A stretch of DNA of 64,000 bases from Pseudomonadota bacterium. Lineage in GTDB: Bacteria; Desulfobacterota; Desulfobulbia; Desulfobulbales; JAGXFP01. How positions within the stretch are numbered: the first letter of the stretch is position 1; the number at the start of each line of letters is the position of its first letter. The stretch spans positions 21,174 to 85,173 of the forward strand of contig JAHJAA010000057.1 of the NCBI GenBank assembly GCA_018814305.1. The letters are read 5' to 3'. The notes below the pieces were generated by a model. The model was not told the origin of the DNA. It did not search any database and was given only the letters and a program-made list of their open reading frames with translations. Positions 16,373 through 26,400 of this stretch are shown here, in pieces. The position numbers and the translations under genes were made by a program.

Positions 16373-18442
16373 TCTCACCTCACCCCACACCGCCCGACCT
16401 TCCATGGGGTAGTCGTTGGGTACATAGGCACCCTCAGGCACTCCGGGGGCATATGGACTGGGAATACGACCGATCTCATCAAAAACATTGCGCACCGCCA
16501 AGGCCACGTCCCAGTATTTGGCAATATTTTTACGCCGCAGGGTCAGATTGACCAGGCTATAATCATCAATGTCATCACGGGGATCGTCAAGAGCCCGGCG
16601 ACGATCACCCACCCAGGTATACTGGCCGTCCAGGGACCAGTCCTGCATAAAAGTCCAGTGCGGGTTGAGATAGAACTGCTGACCCGGCGCATCAGGTACC
16701 CGGCTGTCGGTCTCTTTATATTTCGAACTTTGCAGGGCATAGTTGGCAGTCAGCTTGAGTTTTTCGACAACCTGCCAGATCATCTCAAGTTCAAAGCCCT
16801 GTCCCTCCTGCTCGCCGACGTTGGTGTATGGTTGCGGTAATGGCCCGGTGAGTTCGATAAGTTCCTTGGCCTCGTAGGTATAGATACTGGCGACAAGGCG
16901 CAGGTTAGTGGTGGGCTGGTAATCCATGGCCAGCTCCAGGGTCTCGATTTCCTCAGGATTGATATCAGGGTTGCCGATGGTTTGGGGATTATTTTTGACA
17001 CCCTGCTCTCCAAAGGAGGGGGCCCGGAAGGCCTGACCATACAGAAGTTTGGTGATCAAATCATAGCGGGTCTCCCAGACTAAGGCAACCCTGGGGTTGG
17101 TGGTAGAACCAAAATCACTATACTCGTCATAACGAATCCCGGCCGTCAGATCCCACCCCTTAGCCAAAGACCACTCATCCTGGATCAGGCCGAAGATAAG
17201 CTGACGGTTACTGTCACTTATGTAGATATGATTCGGGTCGCTGACATGGACGATCTCGCCGAATTGATTATCTCCTGCAGCAGGACCAAAGTTCTTGTAC
17301 TGGTCCGGTTCAAACTCCTTGTTCGCCCAGCCCACGCCTAACCTTAATTTGTGGTCAAGAAGACCTTTGTAAAGACCGCTCCATTCGATTCCTCCGTTGT
17401 GATTTGTACCAATTGGATTCCCCTGCATATTGCGAAAGGCCGGCGGCAGGAGTTGTAAAAAATTATCCACGTGTCTGTATGAATAGTAGAGCCGACCATT
17501 CAACTGCCAATCCCGGAGCAGGTCATTGTTTTCATACGCAAGATCGGTCATCCAATTTACTCTGTCACCAATATTGTCATTGGTAACCACCTGTAAACTG
17601 CCCAGGCCTAAGGTGGTTTTAAATAAGTTTAAGTTGAGGTGGTAGTTCCAGTTGTCTTTGCGAAGATTGAGGTGGGTATCCAACACTTCAAAAGAGCTAT
17701 CGAGGGGACCAGGGGCATTGGAAAGGTGAGCTGCACCAGCTGCATGAAGGTAATCCTGGTCGATGATCCGGTCCTTATCACCCTCCGTTTTGAGCCACTC
17801 CATCCCGAAGGCCAGATCCCAGCCTTCAGCGCTTGCGCCATGTTGGAGCCAGACATCATTGGTGTTAAAAGAACCATAGCGAACCCCGGTTTTGGTCCCG
17901 TCTATTTCATGGCTGTTCTTGGTAACGACATTAATTACTCCGGCGAAAGCATCGGCACCATGCAGAGCCGATCCCGGCCCCCGTATCACCTCCACCCGGG
18001 AGATCATGGCCACCGGCAGAGTGAAAGGAATAGGCTTGCCACCCTGCTGGTTATTGGTGAAAGGCAGCGAGTTAATCAGTAACAGGACATGGGGGTTGGT
18101 GGTCGTATGAATCCCACGGATGGACCAGGTCGAGCCCAAAAATGCAGTGCCGGATGGCTCCACATGGAGTCCCGGCACCGTCTCCAGTACCTGATCCAGG
18201 GTGGTGGCCCCCATCTGCTCAATCTGCTCGGCAGTGATCACCGAGGCTACCGCCGGGGCCAGCCTGACCGGCTTTAATGAGCCGGTGGCCAGGGAAACCT
18301 CCAGATCGGTCAGCTGTTCAAGATCCATGGTCAGCAAAGCATCCATGGTTCCCGGCACATCCATTTCAGCGGCCAAAGAGTGAGTTGGCAATAGCAGAGA
18401 AAATCCAAATAGAGCAAAGCGGATATGATTTCGAATGGTCAT
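16361..18442 (-). CDS. TonB-dependent receptor A, paralogue linked to YfiR/kinase
   Basis: A 693-residue outer-membrane receptor. Signal peptide (IRFALFGFSLLLPTHSLAA), then a conserved pre-plug segment MDALLTMDLEQLTDLEVSLATG, then a plug with ITAEQIEQMGATTLDQVLETVPG, TWSIRGIHT and VEVIRGPGSALHGADAFAGVIN, and a barrel ending RAVWGEVRYSF. Start at 18442 has GGGAAAG about 8 nt upstream; a TTG start 51 nt upstream is unlikely. It is closely similar to receptor B just upstream, including shared 3' flank. Many receptors with this pre-plug motif sit beside DUF4154 and kinase genes. Ligand unknown; siderophore, heme or a carbohydrate are all possible. Confidence 0.88.
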   Translation of the reverse strand: MTIRNHIRFALFGFSLLLPTHSLAAEMDVPGTMDALLTMDLEQLTDLEVSLATGSLKPVRLAPAVASVITAEQIEQMGATTLDQVLETVPGLHVEPSGTAFLGSTWSIRGIHTTTNPHVLLLINSLPFTNNQQGGKPIPFTLPVAMISRVEVIRGPGSALHGADAFAGVINVVTKNSHEIDGTKTGVRYGSFNTNDVWLQHGASAEGWDLAFGMEWLKTEGDKDRIIDQDYLHAAGAAHLSNAPGPLDSSFEVLDTHLNLRKDNWNYHLNLNLFKTTLGLGSLQVVTNDNIGDRVNWMTDLAYENNDLLRDWQLNGRLYYSYRHVDNFLQLLPPAFRNMQGNPIGTNHNGGIEWSGLYKGLLDHKLRLGVGWANKEFEPDQYKNFGPAAGDNQFGEIVHVSDPNHIYISDSNRQLIFGLIQDEWSLAKGWDLTAGIRYDEYSDFGSTTNPRVALVWETRYDLITKLLYGQAFRAPSFGEQGVKNNPQTIGNPDINPEEIETLELAMDYQPTTNLRLVASIYTYEAKELIELTGPLPQPYTNVGEQEGQGFELEMIWQVVEKLKLTANYALQSSKYKETDSRVPDAPGQQFYLNPHWTFMQDWSLDGQYTWVGDRRRALDDPRDDIDDYSLVNLTLRRKNIAKYWDVALAVRNVFDEIGRIPSPYAPGVPEGAYVPNDYPMEGRAVWGEVRYSF

Positions 18443-18508
18443 AAATATCTTTCCCAGAATAGAAGGATGAATCTGCCCAGTACGAATATTCAATATCCCT
18501 CTGAGCAG

Positions 18509-18562
18509 GAGATAACCTTCAATTCGTAATTCGTCATTCTCAATTCATAATTAAAAAGAGTA
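18509..18562. repeat. Copy 2 of a 3'-flank repeat behind the TonB receptors
   Basis: AGGAGATAACCTTCAATTCG followed by ATTCGTC heptamers and CATAATTAAAAAGAG, nearly identical to 16310-16372 but one heptamer shorter. It covers the intergenic gap between the two receptor genes and the last bases of receptor B. Confidence 0.8.
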
Positions 18563-20731
18563 TCTGACCTCACCCCACACAGCCCTGCCTTCCATGGGGT
18601 AGTCGTTGGGGATTGAACTCAAGCTCGGTTCACGGATATCTTCATCAAAAAGGTTCCTGACCGCAAGAGCGCACTCCCAGTGCCTGGCTATATTTTTCCG
18701 GCGCAGAATCAGATTGACCAGGTCATTGTCCTTAATCTCCGGGCGGGGATCACCGCTGGCTCGGTGCCGTTTACCGACCCAATAATATTGGCCGTCGAGA
18801 GACCACTGCGGTAGGAATTTCCAATTTGCGCCGGCATAGAATTGCATCTCCGGGGCATCGGGAACGATCTCACCCGTGGCCTGGTCTTTCGAGCGCTGGA
18901 AGGCAAAATTACTCCGGATACTCAGGGTCTCAGTGACCAGCCAGTCCACCTCCAGTTCAAATCCTCGACCCTCTTGATTCTTGTGATTTTGGGCGGTGGT
19001 GGTGGTTTGGCCTGGGTCCTGGATCAGTTCGATGAGATCGTCGATCTCATAGGCAAAAATACTCAGGATGGTTCGCAGATTGGTGGTAGGTTGATAGTCA
19101 AAGGCCAATTCCACCGTCTCGATGGTTTCCGGTTGAAGATCCTGGTTGCCGTTGTTGGCCGGGTTATTCTGGGCATATAATTCGGTAAAGGAGGGGGGGC
19201 GAAAGGCCCGGCCGTACATCAGTTTGGTGGTCAGGTCGTATCGGGTTTCCCAGACCAGGGCGGCCCGCGGGTTGACGGTGTCACCAAAATCGGAATAATG
19301 GTCATAACGAAGCCCGGCGGTTAACTCCCAGCTTCGGGCAAAGGCCCATTCGTCCTGGGCCGATAGAAACCAGAGGCTGCGCTCCTGATCTTCCATATAG
19401 ATATCTTCGGTACCGGTTAAATCATAGAGGGTGCCGTCAATGGCATTAAGAGTCGGCAGGGGTGCCAGATTTTCGGCCGAGGTTCCCGGGCCGAAGTTCT
19501 TATATTCCTCGGTCTCTTCTTTAATATTTGTATAGCCGACCCCGAACCGCCAGAGGTTGTGGTTAAACCCCTCATAAAGCGTAGTCATTTCAAGACCAAG
19601 CTGATGATCGATCTGCACCGGGGTTCCATATACTCCATCGGTGAAGAGGGCCATGCTGGTTGGAGTTACGAAGTTGATATTACCATCAGCCCCCAGCATC
19701 AGCACAGAACCGGCCGGAAAGAGCTGCATGGCGGATTCCTGTTTATAATAGTTGTAATGGACTCTGATTTTGAGGTCCAAATCCTTGAGCAGTTCTTTTT
19801 TATCATACTCCAGAGACGCCACAACCTGCTCGATTTCCACGGTGTTGTCTCCCAGGGTCTGGGTCACCCCGTCAGCCATCCCGTCATCCTGGTGCATACC
19901 CCAGAGACGCATGGTCCAATTACCCTTGGCCAGACTGAGCTGGCTGTTGATAGTCTGATAACTGGTAGCCAGGGCACCTGGGGCCAAAGAGGCGCTGGTG
20001 CCGAATCCAGCTGGAGGAGGAGCATCCAGGGCGGTCTGTAAATCTGCCTCAAGGGTCCGCCCATGATCCCCGCGACTTTCCTGGTATTCCAGATTAAGGC
20101 CCAGATCCCAGTCGGCATATGTTTTTCCGTGCTGGAGCCAGGCGTCATAGCTGTCGAAGGAACCGGCCCGCGCCCCGAAATGGGAACCGTCGATGTCCTG
20201 ACCAGCCTTGGTAATGATATTGATCACCCCGGCAAAGGCATCGGCGCCGTGGACGGCGGAGCCGGGACCACGGATCACCTCGATCCGTAAAATATTGGCC
20301 ACCGGTTGCCGAAAAAATGGTCGGGAACCGTAGTACGCAGCCGAGATCGGCACCCCATCCTGTAAGATCAGGACCTGCGGGTTGACACTGGTCTGGATTC
20401 CGCGGATGGAGTAAGTGGGACTCATGGCATTTTTAGAAGAAGGAGTAACATGGAGACCCGGCACCATCTCCAGGACTTCCTGGATCGATCTGGCCCCCAG
20501 CTGCTCGATCTGGGCGGCGGTGATCACTGAGGCCACGGCCGGGGCGAGGTTGATGGGCTTTGAGGTGCCGGTGGCAAGCTCAACCTCCAGATCGGTCAGC
20601 TGTTCAAGATCCATGGTCAGTAAGGTATCCATGGTCTCGGCTTCAAGCTCTTCAGCAGCCTGCAACTCCGTAACTGGTAACAGCAGTAAGCTCAACAACC
20701 CTGTTGCCGATATAATTCTTCTCAAGCACAT
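18551..20731 (-). CDS. TonB-dependent receptor B, paralogue linked to YfiR/kinase
   Basis: A 726-residue outer-membrane receptor, first gene of the minus-strand cassette. Signal peptide (ISATGLLSLLLLPVTELQAA), pre-plug MDTLLTMDLEQLTDLEVELATG, plug with ITAAQIEQLGARSIQEVLEMVPG and VEVIRGPGSAVHGADAFAGVINI, barrel ending RAVWGEVRYSF, identical to receptor A. Internal loops differ from A in length and sequence, so the two may bind related but different ligands. ATG at 20729-20731. A perfect 12-bp palindrome lies 68 nt upstream. Confidence 0.9.
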   Translation of the reverse strand: MCLRRIISATGLLSLLLLPVTELQAAEELEAETMDTLLTMDLEQLTDLEVELATGTSKPINLAPAVASVITAAQIEQLGARSIQEVLEMVPGLHVTPSSKNAMSPTYSIRGIQTSVNPQVLILQDGVPISAAYYGSRPFFRQPVANILRIEVIRGPGSAVHGADAFAGVINIITKAGQDIDGSHFGARAGSFDSYDAWLQHGKTYADWDLGLNLEYQESRGDHGRTLEADLQTALDAPPPAGFGTSASLAPGALATSYQTINSQLSLAKGNWTMRLWGMHQDDGMADGVTQTLGDNTVEIEQVVASLEYDKKELLKDLDLKIRVHYNYYKQESAMQLFPAGSVLMLGADGNINFVTPTSMALFTDGVYGTPVQIDHQLGLEMTTLYEGFNHNLWRFGVGYTNIKEETEEYKNFGPGTSAENLAPLPTLNAIDGTLYDLTGTEDIYMEDQERSLWFLSAQDEWAFARSWELTAGLRYDHYSDFGDTVNPRAALVWETRYDLTTKLMYGRAFRPPSFTELYAQNNPANNGNQDLQPETIETVELAFDYQPTTNLRTILSIFAYEIDDLIELIQDPGQTTTTAQNHKNQEGRGFELEVDWLVTETLSIRSNFAFQRSKDQATGEIVPDAPEMQFYAGANWKFLPQWSLDGQYYWVGKRHRASGDPRPEIKDNDLVNLILRRKNIARHWECALAVRNLFDEDIREPSLSSIPNDYPMEGRAVWGEVRYSF

Positions 20732-20798
20732 AGTATTTCCCTCTTTTACTGAGCATTCAACCTAAAAGCTAAGATTGGCCGGAGCATCTCATGGATCA

Positions 20799-20810
20799 GT
20801 ATACGTATAC
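20799..20810. promoter_or_regulatory. 12-bp palindrome upstream of receptor B
   Basis: GTATACGTATAC is a perfect palindrome 68 bp before the start codon of the first gene of the receptor-YfiR-kinase cassette. The position suits an operator, but no regulator gene with a known matching site is visible and the sequence is short. Confidence 0.35.
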
Positions 20811-21015
20811 GGAAAAATGGATGTCAAGGAGGGAGGAATTTACAAAGTATTTTGGGCGGGGATAGAGGCGGGGAAATCATGGGCGCACGGCCGGATGAAA
20901 TCATTTAATCAGGGGGTATGAACATCGTTTGAACTATTCACATCAAATCAAATCCATGGAAACCTGGTCTCAATTTCTCGAATTTTCGCTACGATTCTCT
21001 AAGTCCGACAGGCTC

Positions 21016-21432
21016 CTAGTTGAAAAAGCTTTTAATCTTTGCCAAAACACCTTGATTCCCTTGGTAATTCTCTCCTGGCGCCGGAGAGGCGATTCGCACG
21101 GAAATGACCTCACCGTTATTCCAGGGCCACCAGGCCGCAAAAATAAAGACATCGCCTTCAGGGTCAGAGGTGAAAAGAAGTTGATTGGCCCGCAGATCTC
21201 CAAAATCACCGGTTGCGGTTTGGATTTTTTCAGGCGCTTTGCGAATTGATTTATGATCCCACTCCAGACTGAGGTGGTGTTTTAATTTTGTTCGGATTTC
21301 CTCGTGACCTTCAGCCGAGAACTCAGCAACGAGCGCATTAAATCCTTTGTCCCATTCCCAGGAGGATGCTCCCCCGAAATCATTCAATAATTCTTGGCAG
21401 GTTTCTTTGAGATCAGACTTGTTCAAAAACAT
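21016..21432 (-). CDS. Small unknown protein, 138 residues
   Basis: A soluble protein without signal peptide. It begins FLNKSDLKETCQELLNDF and has a Trp-rich middle (FAAWWPWNNGEVISVRIA) and a helical end. I do not recognise a family. ATG at 21432 follows AGGAGAAAAAA, so this start is well supported. It stands alone between the receptor cassette and an exonuclease gene. Nothing in the sequence gives a function. Confidence 0.65.
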   Translation of the reverse strand: MFLNKSDLKETCQELLNDFGGASSWEWDKGFNALVAEFSAEGHEEIRTKLKHHLSLEWDHKSIRKAPEKIQTATGDFGDLRANQLLFTSDPEGDVFIFAAWWPWNNGEVISVRIASPAPGENYQGNQGVLAKIKSFFN

Positions 21433-21742
21433 TTTTTTCTCCTCATGCAAAGGGGGCGCTTAAATTGAAGGGAACTGTACTTGCCTGGTGTTCTGAATAT
21501 CTGCTGTTTGCAGCGTTAAATCCACGTTACCACGCCAGGAAAAAGCTTGAAACACGATTTTGCGAATTTATGATTTCAGTATGACTTTTGAGCTTTGGGT
21601 GATGGATGAGTATAACTTGCTTTATGAGTCATGGGTATATCTCAGCGGGCCCCTGCCGCCAAATTGCAGCGGAGTCCCTTCACCCTGGGTTTTTGGGATA
21701 GGAGGGGAATTCACGTTTGTAAATGGACAGATCGCCTGCGGC

Positions 21743-22396
21743 TCAGTCATCCAGAAAGATATCGGAATAGATGACGCTCATCTCCTTGAGTCGAAGGTAG
21801 ATCTCGCGACCGGCCCAGGCGTCGGTGGCGGCGTAGTGAATCTGGTGGGAGGTGAGTTGGTCGTTGCCCCAGTTGGAGCGCTGGGCGCCCTTGGAGATCC
21901 GAAAACCTAAGAGGACGGCGGTAAGGCCTCGGAGGCCGTGGTTCTTGATTCCGGCGTGGCGGGCAACGGTGGCCAGTTCGATGAAACCGCCATCGGTAAA
22001 GGAGCCGAGGGCTTTAAGCTGGATCAGGTCCTGATCCACGGCCACCCCGGCCTTGATGATGGCGGGATTGGCCAGCAGTTCCTTCAGTTCCGGGGGGAAT
22101 CCCAGGGTTTTGAGCTGGAAGATGAAGACGGCGGATTTCCCCGCCAGCTGAATCAAGGCCGTTGGATGGTTCTGGCCCTTTTTGAAATTGGGTTGGGTTT
22201 CGGTGTCAAATCCCAGCAGTTCTTGCCGATTTAAAATCGCGAGGGCCTCGTCAAGTTCGGCGGGGGTTCTGACCAGGTTGATTTTTCCACCATACCCGTG
22301 CATGGGCAGGAGGTTAATTTCTTCCCGGGTCATTCTGCGGTCGAAACCCAGTCGTTCGATGGGGTCAAAATCCGGGGTCTTGATTGGTCTGTTCAT
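21743..22396 (-). CDS. DEDDy 3'-5' exonuclease, RNase D-like
   Basis: A 217-residue cytosolic exonuclease. The DEDDy motifs are visible: Asp64 and Glu66 in LLGFDTETQPNF (Exo I), Asp121 in GVAVDQDL (Exo II), and Tyr188 with Asp192 in HYAATDAWAGREIY (Exo III). It lacks the HRDC domains of full RNase D and has about 45 extra N-terminal residues ahead of the nuclease fold. It could trim RNA or degrade DNA ends. ATG at 22394-22396. Neighbouring genes on this strand are separated by more than 200 bases, so it is probably monocistronic. Confidence 0.87.
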   Translation of the reverse strand: MNRPIKTPDFDPIERLGFDRRMTREEINLLPMHGYGGKINLVRTPAELDEALAILNRQELLGFDTETQPNFKKGQNHPTALIQLAGKSAVFIFQLKTLGFPPELKELLANPAIIKAGVAVDQDLIQLKALGSFTDGGFIELATVARHAGIKNHGLRGLTAVLLGFRISKGAQRSNWGNDQLTSHQIHYAATDAWAGREIYLRLKEMSVIYSDIFLDD

Positions 22397-22622
22397 TGCA
22401 GTGTTCTGGATAGTCTTCAGAAAAAGTAGTTTTTTATGATCAACGGATTCAGATCCGCGATCTCAGTCAGAAATCCTTATTTTTGGATAGACACTCACTG
22501 ACAGGTGACCTGAACAGCACACTGGTTTAAGCGTTTTTCAGGGTCTGATCTTAAAGGTATCAATTAATCCGAATGGCAGGTTTGTGCAAGCCTTGATTCT
22601 CTAGTTGTCGTATGGGCCAGCT

Positions 22623-23369
22623 TCACGGTTCTTGGGGTGGGGCGGGGCCGACCCCGGCCAGGTAGATAACACTCTCTTCCTCTTCATCAAGATTGAGCAG
22701 CAGATCGATTTCATGGTCAAAAAAGGCGGCGACCGGGCAGGCTGCAAAGCCAAGGGATTCTGCAGCCAGGAGCAGGTTCTGGCAGATATGTCCGGCGTCC
22801 ATCAAGATGTAGCGCATGCCGCGGTTGCCGTACTTGGCGAGATTCCTGCGGAAGACCGCAGTCCAGATCATCACCACGGCGGCATTTTCCAGAAATTTTT
22901 GGCCCAGCGCGGCAGTCGCCAGGAAGGGGCCGGGGGTGGTTTCGGTCAACTGTTCCAGGAAGAAACCGGCCGGATTAAAATGGTGGATACCGGGTGGCAG
23001 GCCGGTGACCCGGTTGATTCCCACATAGGTTTCAATGGGGTACAAGGCTCCGGCTGAAGGGGCTGTACGCATAAAATAGGACCCGGAACGGGCGGTTATT
23101 CCTTGGGCCGCCCAGAGCAGGAGGGCAAGGTCGTCCTGGGCCATGGGGCCGGCAGAGAAGCGGCGGCGAGACCTTCGATCCTGGAGGGATTGCCAGAGAT
23201 CCTTGCCATGATCATGGCGGACCCTGGGCAAGGTAAAGCGTCGGGAATTGGGATACTCCTTGTAAGGTTCGCAACCCCGAATGGCAGGGCGGTCCATGGG
23301 CTTGAAATCCCTTTCCAGACGGGTTTCCCGTAGATAGGTCATCCCGGCTGATTTTTTAAGTTCCGGCAT
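22623..23369 (-). CDS. SagB/ThcOx-type nitroreductase-fold dehydrogenase
   Basis: A 248-residue FMN-dependent oxidoreductase. The nitroreductase fold shows as SLQDRRSRRRFSAGPMAQDDLALLLWAAQG, then PSAGALYPIETYVGINRVTGLPPGIHHFNP (the SagB hallmark), MRYILMDAGHICQNLLLAAESLGF, and a C-terminal VIYLAGVG. SagB proteins oxidise azolines in thiazole/oxazole peptides, but no YcaO, leader peptide or maturation gene is nearby, so this looks like a free-standing member with unknown substrate. ATG at 23367-23369. The 90 bases between it and dnaE hold 9-bp repeats. Confidence 0.83.
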   Translation of the reverse strand: MPELKKSAGMTYLRETRLERDFKPMDRPAIRGCEPYKEYPNSRRFTLPRVRHDHGKDLWQSLQDRRSRRRFSAGPMAQDDLALLLWAAQGITARSGSYFMRTAPSAGALYPIETYVGINRVTGLPPGIHHFNPAGFFLEQLTETTPGPFLATAALGQKFLENAAVVMIWTAVFRRNLAKYGNRGMRYILMDAGHICQNLLLAAESLGFAACPVAAFFDHEIDLLLNLDEEEESVIYLAGVGPAPPQEP

Positions 23370-23385
23370 GGAAATACCTTGTTTA

Positions 23386-23461
23386 AGCCGTTTATAAAAG
23401 AAACGTTTATAAAAGAACCGTTTAAGCCGTTTAAGCCGTTTGAACCGCTTGAACTGTTTAT
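23386..23461. repeat. GGTTCAAAC-type 9-bp repeats between dnaE and the dehydrogenase gene
   Basis: Read on the minus strand this is GGTTTAAAT-, CAGTTCAAGC-, GGTTCAAAC- and GGCTTAAAC-like nonamers followed by GGTTCTTTTATAAACG and a second TTCTTTTATAAACGG. The phrase GGTTCTTTTATAAACG is also present at 31619-31634 next to the same nonamers, so this is a dispersed element and not local slippage alone. It fills the gap between the dnaE stop and the next minus-strand gene. Confidence 0.8.
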
Positions 23462-26400
23462 TTAAACCGGTTCTTTCTTCTGCCAGGATTTGTTGTTCTG
23501 CACCTTGAGCTCTGGTTGGCGGGTGGTGTAGGCCACGGAGGCATACCCTAGTTTTGTTTCCATGGCGGTGGAGAATCCCACCGAGGGCATGATGGTGAAA
23601 TCCTTAGGCATTTCGATGTCCACCTCTCCCCGTTTGTCGAAATGGATGGTGAGTTGGACCGGGCATGGGCCATAGTTCTGCTGGATCAGTTTTTTTACCT
23701 CCTCCATCCGTTGCCGGCTGATCCGGTCGGCCCGCAGCAGGATTCGGGCCGATTCGGTGTAGCGCTGACAGGCCTCGTCAAGGGAGATGATCTCATCGGC
23801 AATGACCTTGGCGTCCTTGTCCTCTTCCTTTTCTGCCTTGCCCTGGATCACCAGGGGGTGATCCTCGACCAGCAGATGGGCGCATTCGGCAAATATCTTG
23901 GGAAAAACCACAATCTCGGCGGTGCCGGTGATATCCTCCAGGGTGATGAAAGACATCCGGTCGCCCTTCTTGCTCCTGATGTCTTTCCTGCTCCTGATCA
24001 GGCCGCCAACCCGGACTGCCCGGTTGTTGAATTCGCCAAGTTCGCCCAAATGTGAAGTGGTGACCATCTTCAATTCCAGCCGGTGACTGTCAAGGGGGTG
24101 GCCGGTCAAATAAAAACCCACGGTCTCTTTTTCATAGGTGAGGCGATCCTTTTCCGACCACTCGGGGATATCGGGGATGACAATGGCGGTTGACTTGACC
24201 ATTTGCTCCTGGGGCAGTACTCCGAACAGAGAAATCTGGCCGCTCAATTTGTCCCGTTGAGCCGATTGGGCCTGTTCCAGGGCCAGGTCGAGGATGGCGA
24301 AGAGTTGGGAGCGTTTGTGGCCGAATGAGTCAAAGACCCCGGCCTTGATCAGGCTTTCGATGACCCTTCGGTTGACCCGGCGGGAGTCGACCCGATTACA
24401 GAAATCCTCCATTGATTGGTACGGACCGTTCTCCTTTCTTTCCTCGATAACTGAATCGAGGGCGGCCCCGCCAACATTTTTTACCGCGGCCAGGCCGAAA
24501 CGGATTCTTTCGTTGATAACAGTGAAATCCTGGTCGCTTTCATTGATATCCGGGGGCAGCACTTCAATCTCGTGGTCCCGGCACTCGCTGATATAGAGCA
24601 CCACCTTGTCGGTGTTGTTCATATCGCAGGAGAGCAGGGCCGCCATCAACTGGGCCTGATAATGGGCCTTGAGATAGGCGGTCTGGTAGGCAATCAGGGC
24701 ATAGGCGGCGGAGTGGGATTTGTTGAAGCCATAGCCGGCGAATTTTGCCATCAGGTCGAAGATATTCTCCGCCTTGTCCAGGGGGACGTGGTTGGCCTCG
24801 GACCCCGCCATGAATTTGGTCTTCTCGGTGGCCATGACCTCGGGCTTTTTCTTGCCCATGGCCCGGCGCAGCATATCAGCGTCACCCAGGGAGTAATTGG
24901 CCAGGACATTGGCGATCTTCATGACCTGTTCCTGATAGACGATGACGCCGTAAGTCTCCTTGAGGATCGGCTCCAATTGGGGCAGAGGGTATTTGGCCAC
25001 CATTCGACCATGCTTGGTGTTGACGAAGTCATCCACCATGCCGCTTTCCAGGGGACCGGGTCGGTAGAGGGCCACCAGGGCGATCAGATCGGTGAAGAGT
25101 TCTGGTTTCATCTTGGTCAAGAGGTCCCGCATGCCCGAACTTTCCAATTGAAAAACCCCCAGGGCATCACCCTTGCACAACAGGTTGAAGGTGGCGGTGT
25201 CATCCAGGGGAATCCTGCTGATATCAAGATTTTTTCCGAGGCCGGATTTGATCAATTTCACTGCCCGATTGATCACGGTCAGGGTTTTTAAGCCGAGGAA
25301 GTCAAACTTGATCAGACCGGTTTGTTCGGTGTGAACCATGTCGTACTGGGTCAGGACCTCGTCCTTGGATCCTCGCGCCATGGGCAGGTATTCGTACATG
25401 GGGCCCGGAGAGATCACGACCCCCGCCGCATGGGTGGAGGTGTGGCGGGGCAGACCCTCCAGGGCCATGGAGATCTCGAGCAAGCGGGCCACGGCAGGGT
25501 CGTGGGTCATGGCGTCTTTAAGCCGGGGTTCCTCCTCCAGGGCCTTGGGGATGGTGATTTTGAGTTGTTCCGGGACCAGCTTGGCAATCCGGTCCACATC
25601 GCCGTAAGGCATCCCCAGGGCTCGGCCCACATCGCGGATGACCCCCCGGGCCTTCATCGAACCATAGGTGATGATCTGGGCCACGTGGTCAGCGCCGCCG
25701 TATTTGTCCACCACATATTCGATCACCTCACCTCGCCGGTCCTGGCAGAAGTCAACGTCGAAGTCGGGCATGGATTTTCGCTCGATATTCAGGAACCGCT
25801 CAAAGATCAGCCCATAGGGAAGGGGGTCAAGATCGGTGATTTGCATGGAATAGGCCACCAGGCTACCGGCCCCGGAGCCCCGGCCCGGTCCCACCGGAAT
25901 ATCGTGGACCTTGGCCCAGTTGATGAAGTCAGCCACCACCAGGAAATACCCGGGGAAGCCCATTTTTTTAATAACCCCGATCTCCATCTCCAGCCGGTCG
26001 CGATAGGTTTTTTCGAGCTCCGGAGTAAATTCCCTGCTCTCTTTTATTACTTCCAGTCGTTTGTCAAAACCGGCCCGGGCCTCCCGGTCGAACATCGAAT
26101 CCAGGGTTTCGCCCTCTTCCACCGGGTAGGCCGGAAAAAAATGTTCGCCAAAGGTCAGTTCCAGGTTGCAGCGCTCGGCAATTTTGACGGTGTTTTTGAT
26201 GGCCTCGGGGCACCAGCTGAAGCTTTCTTTCATCTCCTTAGGGGATTTGAAGTAAAGCTGGTCGGTGGAAAACTGGAATCGCTTGGGGTCGTCCATGGTC
26301 CGTCCGGTCTGGATGCAAAGCAGCACCTCGTGGGCTTTGCTGTGCTCCCTGAGCAGATAATGGCAGTCGTTGGTGGCGACCAAGGGAACCCCGGTTTTTT

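Noticed and set aside
21560..21910. 116-codon plus-strand frame before the exonuclease
   Set aside because: Half of it is antisense to the DEDDy exonuclease, and the rest has no ribosome binding site or known similarity.
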